From the NCBI GenBank assembly GCA_947044405.1, contig CAMRHE010000644.1:424001-488000 (forward strand): a DNA stretch of 64,000 bases. The letters are read 5' to 3'. Positions 47,300 through 60,560 of this stretch are shown one piece after another (position 1 is the first letter of the stretch; every line of letters starts with the position of its first letter). Source of the stretch: Leptodactylus fallax (taxonomy: Eukaryota > Chordata > Amphibia > Anura > Leptodactylidae). The notes under the pieces are model-generated. The model saw only the letters and a program-made list of their open reading frames with translations. It did no database searches and had not been told where the DNA came from. The translations under genes and the position numbers were made by a program.

Positions 47300-50200
47300 G
47301 TCGCCCCATATCCCCAGACCTCAGCATGTCGTCACCCCTTTATCTGGACGTCAGCTTATTGTCGCCCCCATATCCCCGGGCCTCAGCTTGTCGTCGCCCC
47401 TTTATCTGGGTGTCAGCTTGTCGTCACCCCTTTATCTGGGTGTCCGCTTATTGTCGCCCCATATCCCCGGGCCTCAGCTTGTTGTCGCCCCTTTATCTAG
47501 GTGTCAGCTTGTCGTCACCCCTTTATCTGGGTGTCAGCTTATTGTCGCCCCATATCCCCAGGCCTCGGCCTGTTGTCGCCCCTTTATCTGGGTGTCCGCT
47601 TATTGTCGCCCCATATCCCCAGGCCTCAGCTTGTCGTCGCCCCTTTATCTAGGTGACAGCTTGTCGTCGCCCCTTTATCTGGGTGTCAGCTTATTGTCGC
47701 CCCATATCCCCGGGTCTCAGCTTGTTGTCGCCCCTTTATCTGGATGTCAGCTTATTGTCGCCCCATATCCCCGGGTCTCAGCTTGTCGTCGCCCCTTTAT
47801 CTGGACGTCAGCTTATTGTCGTCCCATATCCCCAGGCCTCAGCTTGTTGTCGCCCCTTTATCTGGACGTCAGCTTATTGTCGCCCCATATCCCCGGGTCT
47901 CAGGTTGTCGTCGCCCCTTTATCTGGACGTCAGCTTATTGTCGCCCCATATCCCCGGGTCTCAGGTTGTCGTCGCCCCTTTATCTGGACGTCAGCTTATT
48001 GTCGCCCCATATCCCCGGGTCTCAGCTTGTCGTCGCCCCTTTATCTGGATGTCAGCTTATTGTCGCCCCCTATCCCCGGGTCTCAGGTTGTCGTCGCCCC
48101 TTTATCTGGATGTCAGCTTATTGTCGCCCCATATCCCCGGGCCTCAGCTTGTCGTCGCCCCTTTATCTGGGTGTCAGCTTATTGTCGCCCCATATCCCCA
48201 GGCCTCAGCTTGTCGTCGCCCCTTTATCTGGGTGTCCGCTTACTGTCGCCCCATATCCCCAGGCCTCAGCTTGTCGTCGCCCCTTTATCTGGACGTCAGC
48301 TTATTGTCGCCCCATATCCCCGGGCCTCAGCTTGTTGTCGCCCCTTTATCTGGATGTCAGCTTATTGTCGCCCCATATCCCCAGGCCTCAGCTTGTCGTC
48401 GCCCCTTTATCAGGACGTCAGCTTATTGTCGCCCCATATCCCCAGGACTCAGCTTGTCGTCACCCCTTTATCTGGGTGTCCGCTTACTGTCGCCCCATAT
48501 CCCCGGGCCTCTGCTTGTCGTCGCCCCTTTATCTGGACGTCAGCTTATTGTCGCCCCATATCCCCGGGCCTCAGCTTCTTGTCGCCCCTTTATCTGGATG
48601 TCAGCTTATTGTCGCCCCATATCCCCAGGCCTCAGCTTGTTGTCGCCCCTTTATCTGGACGTCAGCTTACTGTCGCCCCATATCCCCAGGCCTCAGCTTG
48701 TTGTCGCCCCTTTATCTGGACGTCAGCTTACTGTCGCCCCATATCCCCAGGCCTCAGCTTGTTGTCGCCCCTTTATCTGGGTGTCCGCTTACTGTCGCCC
48801 CATATCCCCAGGCCTCAGCTTGTCGTCACCCCTTTATCTGGACGTCAGCTTATTGTCGCCCCATATCCCCGGGCCTCAGCTTGTCGTCGCCCCTTTATCT
48901 GGGTGTCCGCTTACTGTCGCCCCATATCCCCGGGTCTCAGCTTGTCGTCGCCCCTTTATCTGGATGTCAGATTACTGTCGCCCCATATCCCCGGGCCTCA
49001 GCTTGTCGTCGTCCCTTTATCTGGGTGTCAGCTTACTGTCGCCCCATATCCCCGGGCCTCAGCTTGTTGTCGCCCCTTTATCTGGATTTCAGCTTATTGT
49101 CGCCCCATATCCCTGGGCCTCAGCTTGTTGTCGCCCCTTTATCTGGATTTCAGCTTATTGTCGCCCCCTATCCCCGGGCCTCAGCTTGTTGTCGCCCCTT
49201 TATCTGGATTTCAGCTTATTGTCGCCCCATATCCCCGGGCCTCAGCTTCTTGTCGCCCCTTTATCTGGACGTCAGCTTATTGTCGCCCCATATCCCCGGG
49301 CCTCAGCTTCTTGTCGTCCCTTTATCTGGATGTGAGCTTACTGTCGCCCCATATCCCCAGGCCTCAGCTTGTTGTCGCCCCTTTATCTGGATTTCAGCTT
49401 ATTGTCGCCCCATATCCCCAGGCCTCAGCTTGTTGTCGCCCCTTTATCTGGGTGTCCGCTTATTGTTGCCCCCTATCCCCAGGCCTCAGCTTGTCTTCGC
49501 CCCTTTATCTGGGTGTCCGCTTATTGTCGCCCCATATCCCCGGGCCTCAGCTTCTTGTCGCCCCTTTATCTAGGTGTCCGCTTATTGTCGCCCCATATCC
49601 CTGGGCCTCAGCTTGTCGTCGCCCCTTTATCTGGACGTCAGCTTATTGTCGCCCCATATCCCCGGGCCTCAGCTTCTTGTCGCCCCTTTATCTAGGTGTC
49701 CGCTTATTGTCGCCCCATATCCCCGGGTCTCAGCTTGTCGTCGCCCCTTTATCTGGGTGTCCGCTTACTGTCGCCCCATATCCCCAGGCCTCAGCTTGTC
49801 GTCGCCCCTTTATCTGGGTGTCCGCTTACTGTCGCCCCATATCCCCGGGCCTCAGCTTGTCGTCGCCCCTTTATCTGGATTTCAGCTTCTTGTCGCCCCC
49901 TATCCCCAGGCCTCAGCTTGTCGTCACCCCTTTATCTGGACGTCAGCTTATTGTCGCCCCCATATCCCCAGGCCTCAGCTTGTCGTCGCCCCTTTATCTG
50001 GGTGTCCGCTTACTGTCGCCCCATATCCCCGGGCCTCAGCTTGTCGTCGCCCCTTTATCTGGGTGTCCGCTTACTGTCGCCCCATATCCCCGGGCCTCAG
50101 CTTGTCGTCGCCCCTTTATCTGGATGTCAGCTTACTGTCGCCCCCTATCCCCAGGCCTCAGCTTGTCGTCGCCCCTTTATCTGGATTTCAGCTTCTTGTC

Positions 50201-53200
50201 GCCCCCTATCCCAAGTCTCAGCTTGTCGTCACCCCTTTATCTGGGTGTCCGCTTACTGTCGCCCCATATCCCCGGGCCTCAGCTTGTCGTCGCCCCTTTA
50301 TCTGGATGTCAGCTTACTGTCGCCCCATATCCCCGGGCCTCAGCTTGTCGTCGCCCCTTTATCTGGACGTCAGCTTACTGTCGCCCCATATCCCCGGGCC
50401 TCAGCTTGTCGTCGCCCCTTTATCTGGATTTCAGCTTCTTGTCGCCCCCTATCCCCAGGCCTCAGCTTGTCGTCACCCCTTTATCTGGGTGTCCGCTTAT
50501 TGTCGCCCCATATCCCCGGCCTCTGCTTGTCGTCGCCCCTTTATCTGGGTGTCCGCTTACTGTCGCCCCATATCCCCAGGCCTCAGCTTGTCGTCGCCCC
50601 TTTATCTGGGTGTCCGCTTACTGTCGCCCCATATCCCCGGCCCTCAGCTTGTCGTCGCCCCTTTATCTGGACGTCAGCTTATTGTCGCCCCATATCCCCG
50701 GGCCTCAGCTTGTCGTCGCCCCTTTATCTGGACGTCAGCTTATTGTCGCCCCATATCCCCGGGCCTCAGCTTGTTGTCGCCCCTTTATCTGGATGTCAGC
50801 TTATTGTCGCCCCATATCCCCAGGCCTCAGCTTGTCGTCGCCCCTTTATCTGGGTGTCCGCTTACTGTCGCCCCATATCCCCGGGCCTCAGCTTGTCGTC
50901 ACCCCTTTATCTGGGTGTCCGCTTACTGTCGCCCCATATCCCCGGGCCTCAGCTTGTCGTCACCCCTTTATCTGTGTGTCCGCTTACTGTCGCCCCATAT
51001 CCCCGGGCCTCAGCTTGTCGTCACCCCTTTATCTGGGTGTCCGCTTATTGTCGCCCCATATCCCCAGGCCTCAGCTTGTCGTCACCCCTTTATCTGGGTG
51101 TCCGCTTATTGTCGCCCCATATCCCCGGGCCTCAGCTTCTTGTCGCCCCTTTATCTAGGTGTCAGCTTATTGTCGCCCCATATCCCTGGGCCTCAGCTTG
51201 TCGTCGCCCCATTATCTGGACGTCAGCTTATTGTCGCCCCATATCCCCGGGCCTCAGCTTCTTGTCGCCCCTTTATCTGGATGTCAGCTTACTGTCGCCC
51301 AATATCCCCGGGCCTCAGCTTGTTGTCGCCCCTTTATCTGGACGTCAGCTTACTGTCGCCCCATATCCCCAGGACTCAGCTTGTTGTCGCCCCTTTATCT
51401 GGGTGTCAGCTTATTGTCGCCCCATATCCCCAGGCCTCAGCTTGTCGTCACCCCTTTATCTGGACGTCAGCTTATTGTCGCCCCCATATCCCCGGGCCTC
51501 AGCTTGTCGTCGCCCCTTTATCTGGGTGTCCGCTTACTGTCGCCCCATATCCCCGGGTCTCAGCTTGTCGTCGCCCCTTTATCTGGATGTCAGATTACTG
51601 TCGCCCCATATCCCCAGGCCTCAGCTTGTCGTCGCCCCTTTATCTGGGTGTCCGCTTACTGTCGCCCCCATATCCCCGGGCCTCAGCTTGTCGTCGCCCC
51701 TTTATCTGGGTGTCCGCTTACTGTCGCCCCATATCCCCAGGCCTCAGCTTGTCGTCGCCCCTTTATCTGGGTGTCCGCTTACTGTCGCCCCATATCCCCG
51801 GGCCTCAGCTTGTCGTCGCCCCTTTATCTGGACGTCAGCTTATTGTCGCCCCATATCCCTGGGCCTCAGCTTGTCGTCGCCCCTTTATCTGGACGTCAGC
51901 TTATTGTCGCCCCATATCCCCAGGCCTCAGCTTGTCGTCGCCCCTTTATCTGGGTGTCCGCTTACTGTCGCCCCATATCCCCGGGCCTCAGCTTGTCGTC
52001 GCCCCTTTATCTGGACGTCAGCTTATTGTCGCCCCATATCCCTGGGCCTCAGCTTGTCGTCGCCCCTTTATCTGGGTGTCCGCTTACTGTCGCCCCATAT
52101 CCCCGGGCCTCAGCTTGTCGTCGCCCCTTTATCTGGGTGTCCGCTTACTGTCGCCCCATATCCCCAGGCCTCAGCTTGTCGTCGCCCCTTTATCTGGGTG
52201 TCCGCTTACTGTCGCCCCCATATCCCCGGGTCTCAGCTTGTCGTCGCCCCTTTATCTGGACATCAGCTTATTGTCGCCCCATATCCCCGGGCCTCAGCTT
52301 GTCGTCGCCCCTTTATCTGGACGTCAGCTTATTGTCGCCCCATATCCCCAGGCCTCAGCTTGTCGTCGCCCCTTTATCTAGGTGTCCGCTTATTGTCGCC
52401 CCATATCCCCGGGTCTCAGCTTGACGTCGCCCCTTTATCTGGGTGTCCACTTATTGTCACCCCATATCCCCGGGCCTCAGCTTGTCGTCGCCCCTTTATC
52501 TGGGTGTCCGCTTATTGTCGCCCCATATCCCCAGGCCTCAGCTTGTCGTCGCCCCTTTATCAGGGTGTCCGCTTACTGTCGCCCCATATCCCCAGGCCTC
52601 AGCTTGTCGTTGCCGCTTTATCTGGACGTCAGCTTATTGTCGCCCCATATCCCCGGGCCTCAGCTTGTCGTCGCCCCTTTATCTGGGTGTCCGCTTATTG
52701 TCGCCCCATATCCCCAGGTCTCAGCTTGTTGTCGCCCCTTTATCTGGATGTCAGCTTATTGTCACCCCATATCCCCGGGCCTCAGCTTCTTGTCGCCCCT
52801 TTATCTAGGTGTCAGCTTATTGTCGCCCCATATCCCCGGGCCTCAGCTTGTCGTCGCCCCTTTATCTGGACGTCAGGTTATTGTCGCCCCATATCCCCGG
52901 GCCTCAGCTTGTCGTCGCCCCTTTATCTGGACGTCAGCTTACTGTCGCCCCATATCCCCGGGCCTCAGCTTGTTGTCGCCCCTTTATCTGGATGTCAGCT
53001 GTCGCCCAATATCCCCGGGCCTCAGCTTGTTGTCGCCCCTTTATCTGGACGTCAGCTTACTGTCGCCCCATATCCCCAGGCCTTAGCTTGTTGTCGCCCC
53101 TTTATCTGGGTGTCCGCTTACTGTCGCCCCATATCCCCAGGCCTCAGCTTGTCGTCACCCCTTTATCTGGACGTCAGCTTATTGTCGCCCCATATCCCCG

Positions 53201-56200
53201 GGCCTCAGCTTGTCGTCACCTCTTTATCTGGACGTCAGCTTACTGTCGCCCCATATCCCCAGGCCTCAGCTTGTCGTCGCCCCTTTATCTGGGTGTCCGC
53301 TTACTGTCGCCCCATATCCCCGGGCCTCAGCTTGTCGTCGCCCCTTTATCTGGATGTCAGCTTACTGTTGCCCCATATCCCCGGGCCTCAGCTTGTCGTC
53401 GCCCCTTTATCTGGACGTCAGCTTATTGTCACCCCATATCCCTGGGCCTCAGCTTGTCGTCGCCCCTTTATCTGGGTGTCAGCTTATTGTCGCCCCATAT
53501 CCCCAGGCCTCTGCTTGTCGTCACCCCTTTATCTGGGTGTCCGCTTACTGTCGCCCCATATCCCCGGGCCTCAGCTTGTCGTCGCCCCTTTATCTGGGTG
53601 TCAGCTTATTGTCGCCCCATATCCCCAGGCCTCTGCTTGTCGTCACCCCTTTATCTGGGTGTCCGCTTACTGTCGCCCCATATCCCCGGGCCTCAGCTTG
53701 TCGTCGCCCCTTTATCTGGGTGTCAGCTTATTGTCGCCCCATATCCCCAGGCCTCAGCTTGTTGTCGCCCCTTTATCTGGGTGTCCACTTACTGTCGCCC
53801 CATATCCCCAGACCTCAGCATGTCGTCACCCCTTTATCTGGACGTCAGCTTATTGTCGCCCCATATCCCCGGGCCTCAGCTTGTCGTCGCCCCTTTATCT
53901 GGGTGTCAGCTTGTCGTCACCCCTTTATCTGGGTGTCCGCTTATTGTCGCCCCATATCCCCGGGCCTCAGCTTGTTGTCGCCCCTTTATCTAGGTGTCAG
54001 CTTGTCGTCACCCCTTTATCTGGGTGTCAGCTTATTGTCGCCCCATATCCCCAGGCCTCGGCCTGTTGTCGCCCCTTTATCTGGGTGTCCGCTTATTGTC
54101 GCCCCATATCCCCAGGCCTCAGCTTGTCGTCGCCCCTTTATCTAGGTGACAGCTTGTCGTCGCCCCTTTATCTGGGTGTCAGCTTATTGTCGCCCCCATA
54201 TCCCCGGGTCTCAGCTTGTTGTCGCCCCTTTATCTGGATGTCAGCTTATTGTCGCCCCATATCCCCGGGTCTCAGCTTGTCGTCGCCCCTTTATCTGGAC
54301 GTCAGCTTATTGTCGCCCCATATCCCCAGGCCTCAGCTTGTCGTCGCCCCTTTATCTGGACGTCAGCTTATTGTCGCCCCATATCCCCGGGTCTCAGGTT
54401 GTCGTCGCCCCTTTATCTGGACGTCAGCTTATTGTCGCCCCATATCCCCGGGTCTCAGGTTGTCGTCGCCCCTTTATCTGGACGTCAGCTTATTGTCGCC
54501 CCATATCCCCGGGTCTCAGCTTGTCGTCGCCCCTTTATCTGGATGTCAGCTTATTGTCGCCCCCTATCCCCGGGTCTCAGGTTGTCGTCGCCCCTTTATC
54601 TGGATGTCAGCTTATTGTCGCCCCATATCCCCGGGCCTCAGCTTGTCGTCGCCCCTTTATCTGGGTGTCAGCTTATTGTCGCCCCATATCCCCAGGCCTC
54701 AGCTTGTCGTCGCCCCTTTATCTGGGTGTCCGCTTACTGTCGCCCCATATCCCCAGGCCTCAGCTTGTCGTCGCCCCTTTATCTGGACGTCAGCTTATTG
54801 TCGCCCCCATATCCCCGGGCCTCAGCTTGTTGTCGCCCCTTTATCTGGATGTCAGCTTATTGTCGCCCCATATCCCCAGGCCTCAGCTTGTCGTCGCCCC
54901 TTTATCAGGACGTCAGCTTATTGTCGCCCCATATCCCCAGGACTCAGCTTGTCGTCACCCCTTTATCTGGGTGTCCGCTTACTGTCGCCCCATATCCCCG
55001 GGCCTCTGCTTGTCGTCGCCCCTTTATCTGGACGTCAGCTTATTGTCGCCCCATATCCCCGGGCCTCAGCTTCTTGTCGCCCCTTTATCTGGATGTCAGC
55101 TTATTGTCGCCCCATATCCCCAGGCCTCAGCTTGTTGTCGCCCCTTTATCTGGACGTCAGCTTACTGTCGCCCCATATCCCCAGGCCTCAGCTTGTTGTC
55201 GCCCCTTTATCTGGACGTCAGCTTACTGTCGCCCCATATCCCCAGGCCTCAGCTTGTTGTCGCCCCTTTATCTGGGTGTCCGCTTACTGTCGCCCCATAT
55301 CCCCAGGCCTCAGCTTGTCGTCACCCCTTTATCTGGACGTCAGCTTATTGTCGCCCCATATCCCCGGGCCTCAGCTTGTCGTCGCCCCTTTATCTGGGTG
55401 TCCGCTTACTGTCGCCCCATATCCCCGGGTCTCAGCTTGTCGTCGCCCCTTTATCTGGATGTCAGATTACTGTCGCCCCATATCCCCGGGCCTCAGCTTG
55501 TCGTCGTCCCTTTATCTGGGTGTCAGCTTACTGTCGCCCCATATCCCCGGGCCTCAGCTTGTTGTCGCCCCTTTATCTGGATTTCAGCTTATTGTCGCCC
55601 CATATCCCTGGGCCTCAGCTTGTTGTCGCCCCTTTATCTGGATTTCAGCTTATTGTCGCCCCCTATCCCCGGGCCTCAGCTTGTTGTCGCCCCTTTATCT
55701 GGATTTCAGCTTATTGTCGCCCCCTATCCCCGGGCCTCAGCTTGTTGTCGCCCCTTTATCTGGATTTCAGCTTATTGTCGCCCCATATCCCCGGGCCTCA
55801 GCTTCTTGTCGCCCCTTTATCTGGACGTCAGCTTATTGTCGCCCCATATCCCCGGGCCTCAGCTTCTTGTCGCCCCTTTATCTGGATGTGAGCTTACTGT
55901 CGCCCCATATCCCCAGGCCTCAGCTTGTTGTCGCCCCTTTATCTGGATTTCAGCTTATTGTCGCCCCATATCCCCGGGTCTCAGCTTGTTGTCGCCCCTT
56001 TATCTGGGTGTCCGCTTATTGTTGCCCCCTATCCCCAGGCCTCAGCTTGTCTTCGCCCCTTTATCTGGGTGTCCGCTTATTGTCGCCCCATATCCCCGGG
56101 CCTCAGCTTCTTGTCGCCCCTTTATCTAGGTGTCCGCTTATTGTCGCCCCATATCCCTGGGCCTCAGCTTGTCGTCGCCCCTTTATCTGGACGTCAGCTT

Positions 56201-59200
56201 ATTGTCGCCCCATATCCCCGGGCCTCAGCTTCTTGTCGCCCCTTTATCTAGGTGTCCGCTTATTGTCGCCCCATATCCCCGGGTCTCAGCTTGTCGTCGC
56301 CCCTTTATCTGGGTGTCCGCTTACTGTCGCCCCATATCCCCAGGCCTCAGCTTGTCGTCGCCCCTTTATCTGGGTGTCCGCTTACTGTCGCCCCATATCC
56401 CCGGGCCTCAGCTTGTCGTCGCCCCTTTATCTGGATTTCAGCTTCTTGTCGCCCCCTATCCCCAGGCCTCAGCTTGTCGTCACCCCTTTATCTGGACGTC
56501 AGCTTATTGTCGCCCCATATCCCCGGGCCTCAGCTTGTCGTCACCCCTTTATCTGGGTGTCCGCTTATTGTCGCCCCATATCCCCGGCCTCTGCTTGTCG
56601 TCGCCCCTTTATCTGGGTGTCCGCTTACTGTCGCCCCATATCCCCAGGCCTCAGCTTGTCGTCGCCCCTTTATCTGGGTGTCCGCTTACTGTCGCCCCAT
56701 ATCCACGGGCCTCAGCTTGTCGTCGCCCCTTTATCTGGACGTCAGCTTATTGTCGCCCCATATCCCCGGGCCTCAGCTTGTCGTCGCCCCTTTATCTGGA
56801 CGTCAGCTTATTGTCGCCCCATATCCCCGGGCCTCAGCTTGTCGTCGCCCCTTTATCTGGACGTCAGCTTATTGTCGCCCCCATATCCCCAGGTCTCAGC
56901 TTGTTGTCGCCCCTTTATCTGGATGTCAGCTTATTGTCGCCCCATATCCCCAGGCCTCAGCTTGTCGTCGCCCCTTTATCTGGGTGTCCGCTTACTGTCG
57001 CCCCATATCCCCGGGCCTCAGCTTGTCGTCGCCCCTTTATCTGGGTGTCCGCTTACTGTCGCCCCATATCCCCGGGCCTCAGCTTGTCGTCGCCCCTTTA
57101 TCTGGATGTCAGCTTACTGTCGCCCCCCTATCCCCAGGCCTCAGCTTGTCGTCGCCCCTTTATCTGGATTTCAGCTTCTTGTCGCCCCCTATCCCCAGTC
57201 TCAGCTTGTCGTCACCCCTTTATCTGGGTGTCCGCTTACTGTCGCCCCATATCCCCGGGCCTCAGCTTGTCGTCGCCCCTTTATCTGGATGTCAGCTTAC
57301 TGTCGCCCCATATCCCCGGGCCTCAGCTTGTCGTCGCCCCTTTATCTGGACGTCAGCTTACTGTCGCCCCATATCCCCGGGCCTCAGCTTGTCGTCGCCC
57401 CTTTATCTGGATTTCAGCTTCTTGTCGCCCCCTATCCCCAGGCCTCAGCTTGTCGTCACCCCTTTATCTGGGTGTCCGCTTATTGTCGCCCCATATCCCC
57501 GGCCTCTGCTTGTCGTCGCCCCTTTATCTGGGTGTCCGCTTACTGTCGCCCCATATCCCCAGGCCTCAGCTTGTCGTCGCCCCTTTATCTGGGTGTCCGC
57601 TTACTGTCGCCCCATATCCCCGGGCCTCAGCTTGTCGTCGCCCCTTTATCTGGACGTCAGCTTATTGTCGCCCCATATCCCCGGGCCTCAGCTTGTCGTC
57701 GCCCCTTTATCTGGACGTCAGCTTATTGTCGCCCCATATCCCCGGGCCTCAGCTTGATGTCGCCCCTTTATCTGGATGTCAGCTTAATGTCGCCCCATAT
57801 CCCCAGGCCTCAGCTTGTCGTCGCCCCTTTATCTGGGTGTCCGCTTACTGTCGCCCCATATCCCCGGGCCTCAGCTTGTCGTCACCCCTTTATCTGGGTG
57901 TCCGCTTACTGTCGCCCCATATCCCCGGGCCTCAGCTTGTCGTCACCCCTTTATCTGTGTGTCCGCTTACTGTCGCCCCATATCCCCGGGCCTCAGCTTG
58001 TCGTCACCCCTTTATCTGGGTGTCCGCTTATTGTCGCCCCATATCCCCAGGCCTCAGCTTGTCGTCACCCCTTTATCTGGGTGTCCGCTTATTGTCGCCC
58101 CATATCCCCGGGCCTCAGCTTCTTGTCGCCCCTTTATCTAGGTGTCAGCTTATTGTCGCCCCATATCCCTGGGCCTCAGCTTGTCGTCGCCCCATTATCT
58201 GGACGTCAGCTTATTGTCGCCCCATATCCCCGGGCCTCAGCTTCTTGTCGCCCCTTTATCTGGATGTCAGCTTACTGTCGCCCAATATCCCCGGGCCTCA
58301 GCTTGTTGTCGCCCCTTTATCTGGACGTCAGCTTACTGTCGCCCCATATCCCCAGGACTCAGCTTGTTGTCGCCCCTTTATCTGGGTGTCAGCTTATTGT
58401 CGCCCCATATCCCCAGGCCTCAGCTTGTCGTCACCCCTTTATCTGGACGTCAGCTTATTGTCGCCCCATATCCCCGGGCCTCAGCTTGTCGTCGCCCCTT
58501 TATCTGGGTGTCCGCTTACTGTCGCCCCCATATCCCCGGGTCTCAGCTTGTCGTCGCCCCTTTATCTGGATGTCAGATTACTGTCGCCCCATATCCCCAG
58601 GCCTCAGCTTGTCGTCGCCCCTTTATCTGGGTGTCCGCTTACTGTCGCCCCATATCCCCGGGCCTCAGCTTGTCGTCGCCCCTTTATCTGGGTGTCCGCT
58701 TACTGTCGCCCCATATCCCCAGGCCTCAGCTTGTCGTCGCCCCTTTATCTGGGTGTCCGCTTACTGTCGCCCCATATCCCCAGGCCTCAGCTTGTCGTCG
58801 CCCCTTTATCTGGGTGTCCGCTTACTGTCGCCCCATATCCTCGGGCCTCAGCTTGTCGTCGCCCCTTTATCTGGACATCAGCTTATTGTCGCCCCATATC
58901 CCCGGGCCTCAGCTTGTCGTCGCCCCTTTATCTGGACGTCAGCTTATTGTCGCCCCATATCCCCAGGCCTCAGCTTGTCGTCGCCCCTTTATCTAGGTGT
59001 CCGCTTATTGTCGCCCCATATCCCCGGGTCTCAGCTTGACGTCGCCCCTTTATCTGGGTGTCCACTTATTGTCACCCCATATCCCCGGGCCTCAGCTTGT
59101 CGTCGCCCCTTTATCTGGGTGTCCGCTTATTGTCGCCCCATATCCCCAGGCCTCAGCTTGTCGTCGCCCCTTTATCTGGGTGTCCGCTTACTGTCGCCCC

Positions 59201-60300
59201 ATATCCCCAGGCCTCAGCTTGTCGTTGCCGCTTTATCTGGACGTCAGCTTATTGTCGCCCCATATCCCCGGGCCTCAGCTTGTCGTCGCCCCTTTATCTG
59301 GGTGTCCGCTTATTGTCGCCCCATATCCCCAGGTCTCAGCTTGTTGTCGCCCCTTTATCTGGATGTCAGCTTATTGTCACCCCATATCCCCGGGCCTCAG
59401 CTTCTTGTCGCCCCTTTATCTAGGTGTCAGCTTATTGTCGCCCCATATCCCCGGGCCTCAGCTTCTCGTCGCCCCTTTATCTGGACGTCAGGTTATTGTC
59501 GCCCCATATCCCCGGGCCTCAGCTTGTCGTCGCCCCTTTATCTGGACGTCAGCTTACTGTCGCCCCATATCCCCGGGCCTCAGCTTGTTGTCGCCCCTTT
59601 ATCTGGATGTCAGCTGTCGCCCAATATCCCCCGGGCCTCAGCTTGTTGTCGCCCCTTTATCTGGACGTCAGCTTACTGTCGCCCCATATCCCCAGGCCTT
59701 AGCTTGTTGTCGCCCCTTTATCTGGGTGTCCGCTTACTGTCGCCCCATATCCCCAGGCCTCAGCTTGTCGTCACCCCTTTATCTGGACGTCAGCTTATTG
59801 TCGCCCCATATCCCCGGGCCTCAGCTTGTCGTCACCTCTTTATCTGGACGTCAGCTTACTGTCGCCCCATATCCCCAGGCCTCAGCTTGTCGTCGCCCCT
59901 TTATCTGGGTGTCCGCTTACTGTCGCCCCATATCCCCGGGCCTCAGCTTGTCGTCGCCCCTTTATCTGGATTTCAGCTTATTGTCGCCCCATATCCCTGG
60001 GCCTCAGCTTGTCGTCACCCCTTTATCTGGACGTCAGCTTATTGTCACCCCATATCCCTGGGCCTCAGCTTGTCGTCGCCCCTTTATCTGGGTGTCAGCT
60101 TATTGTCGCCCCATATCCCCAGGCCTCTGCTTGTCGTCACCCCTTTATCTGGGTGTCCGCTTACTGTCGCCCCATATCCCCGGGCCTCAGCTTGTCGTCG
60201 CCCCTTTATCTGGGTGTCAGCTTATTGTCGCCCCATATCCCCGGGCCTCAGCTTGTCGCCCCTTTATCTGGACGTCAGCTTATTGTCGCCCCATATCCCC
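47300..60300. repeat. Large tandem duplication inside array F
   Basis: The run of unit variants from about 47.3 to 53.8 kb is repeated from about 53.8 to 60.3 kb. Rare markers recur with offsets of 6.5-7.0 kb: CTAGGTGACAGC at 47651 and 54143, GTGAGCTTACTG at 49332 and 55888, CTGTGTGTCC at 50972 and 57955, CCCCATTATCTGG near 51208 and 58190, and the shortened CAGCTGTCGCCCAAT near 52997 and 59611. Offset changes show indels of a few units since duplication. Confidence 0.8.
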
Positions 60301-60560
60301 AGGCCTCAGCTTGTCGTCGCCCCTTTATCTAGGTGTCCGCTTATTGTCGCCCCCATATCCCCGGGCCTCAGCTTGTCGTCGCCCCTTTATCTGGGTGTCA
60401 GCTTACTGTCGCCCCATATCCCCGGGCCTCAGCTTGTCGTCGCCCCTTTATCTGGGTGTCAGCTTATTGTCGCCCCATATCCCCGGGCCTCAGCTTGTCG
60501 TCGCCCCTTTATCTGGGTGTCAGCTTATTGTCGCCCCATATCCCCGGGCCTCAGCTTGTC

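Larger units (their letters stand above)
27590..60560. repeat. Array F: about 540 copies of a 61-bp satellite unit
   Basis: A continuous 33-kb tandem array. The unit has two related halves: TCGCCCCATATCCCCGGG...CCTCAGCTTG and TCGTCGCCCCTTTATCTGG...ACGTCAGCTTATTG. Both share TCGCCCC and TCAGCTT. The base count of one typical unit is 23 C, 13 G, 18 T, 7 A (59 percent GC, pyrimidine-rich + strand). Common variants are GGTGTCCGCTTACTG, GGATTTCAG, CTTCTTGTCG, CCCAGGCC and CCGGGTCTCAG. Because 61 is 1 mod 3 and the unit lacks any TAA, TAG or TGA, all forward frames stay open (up to 3708 codons) until a CTGG to CTAGG change makes a TAG. No splice pattern, start context or homology supports coding. 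Confidence 0.97.
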
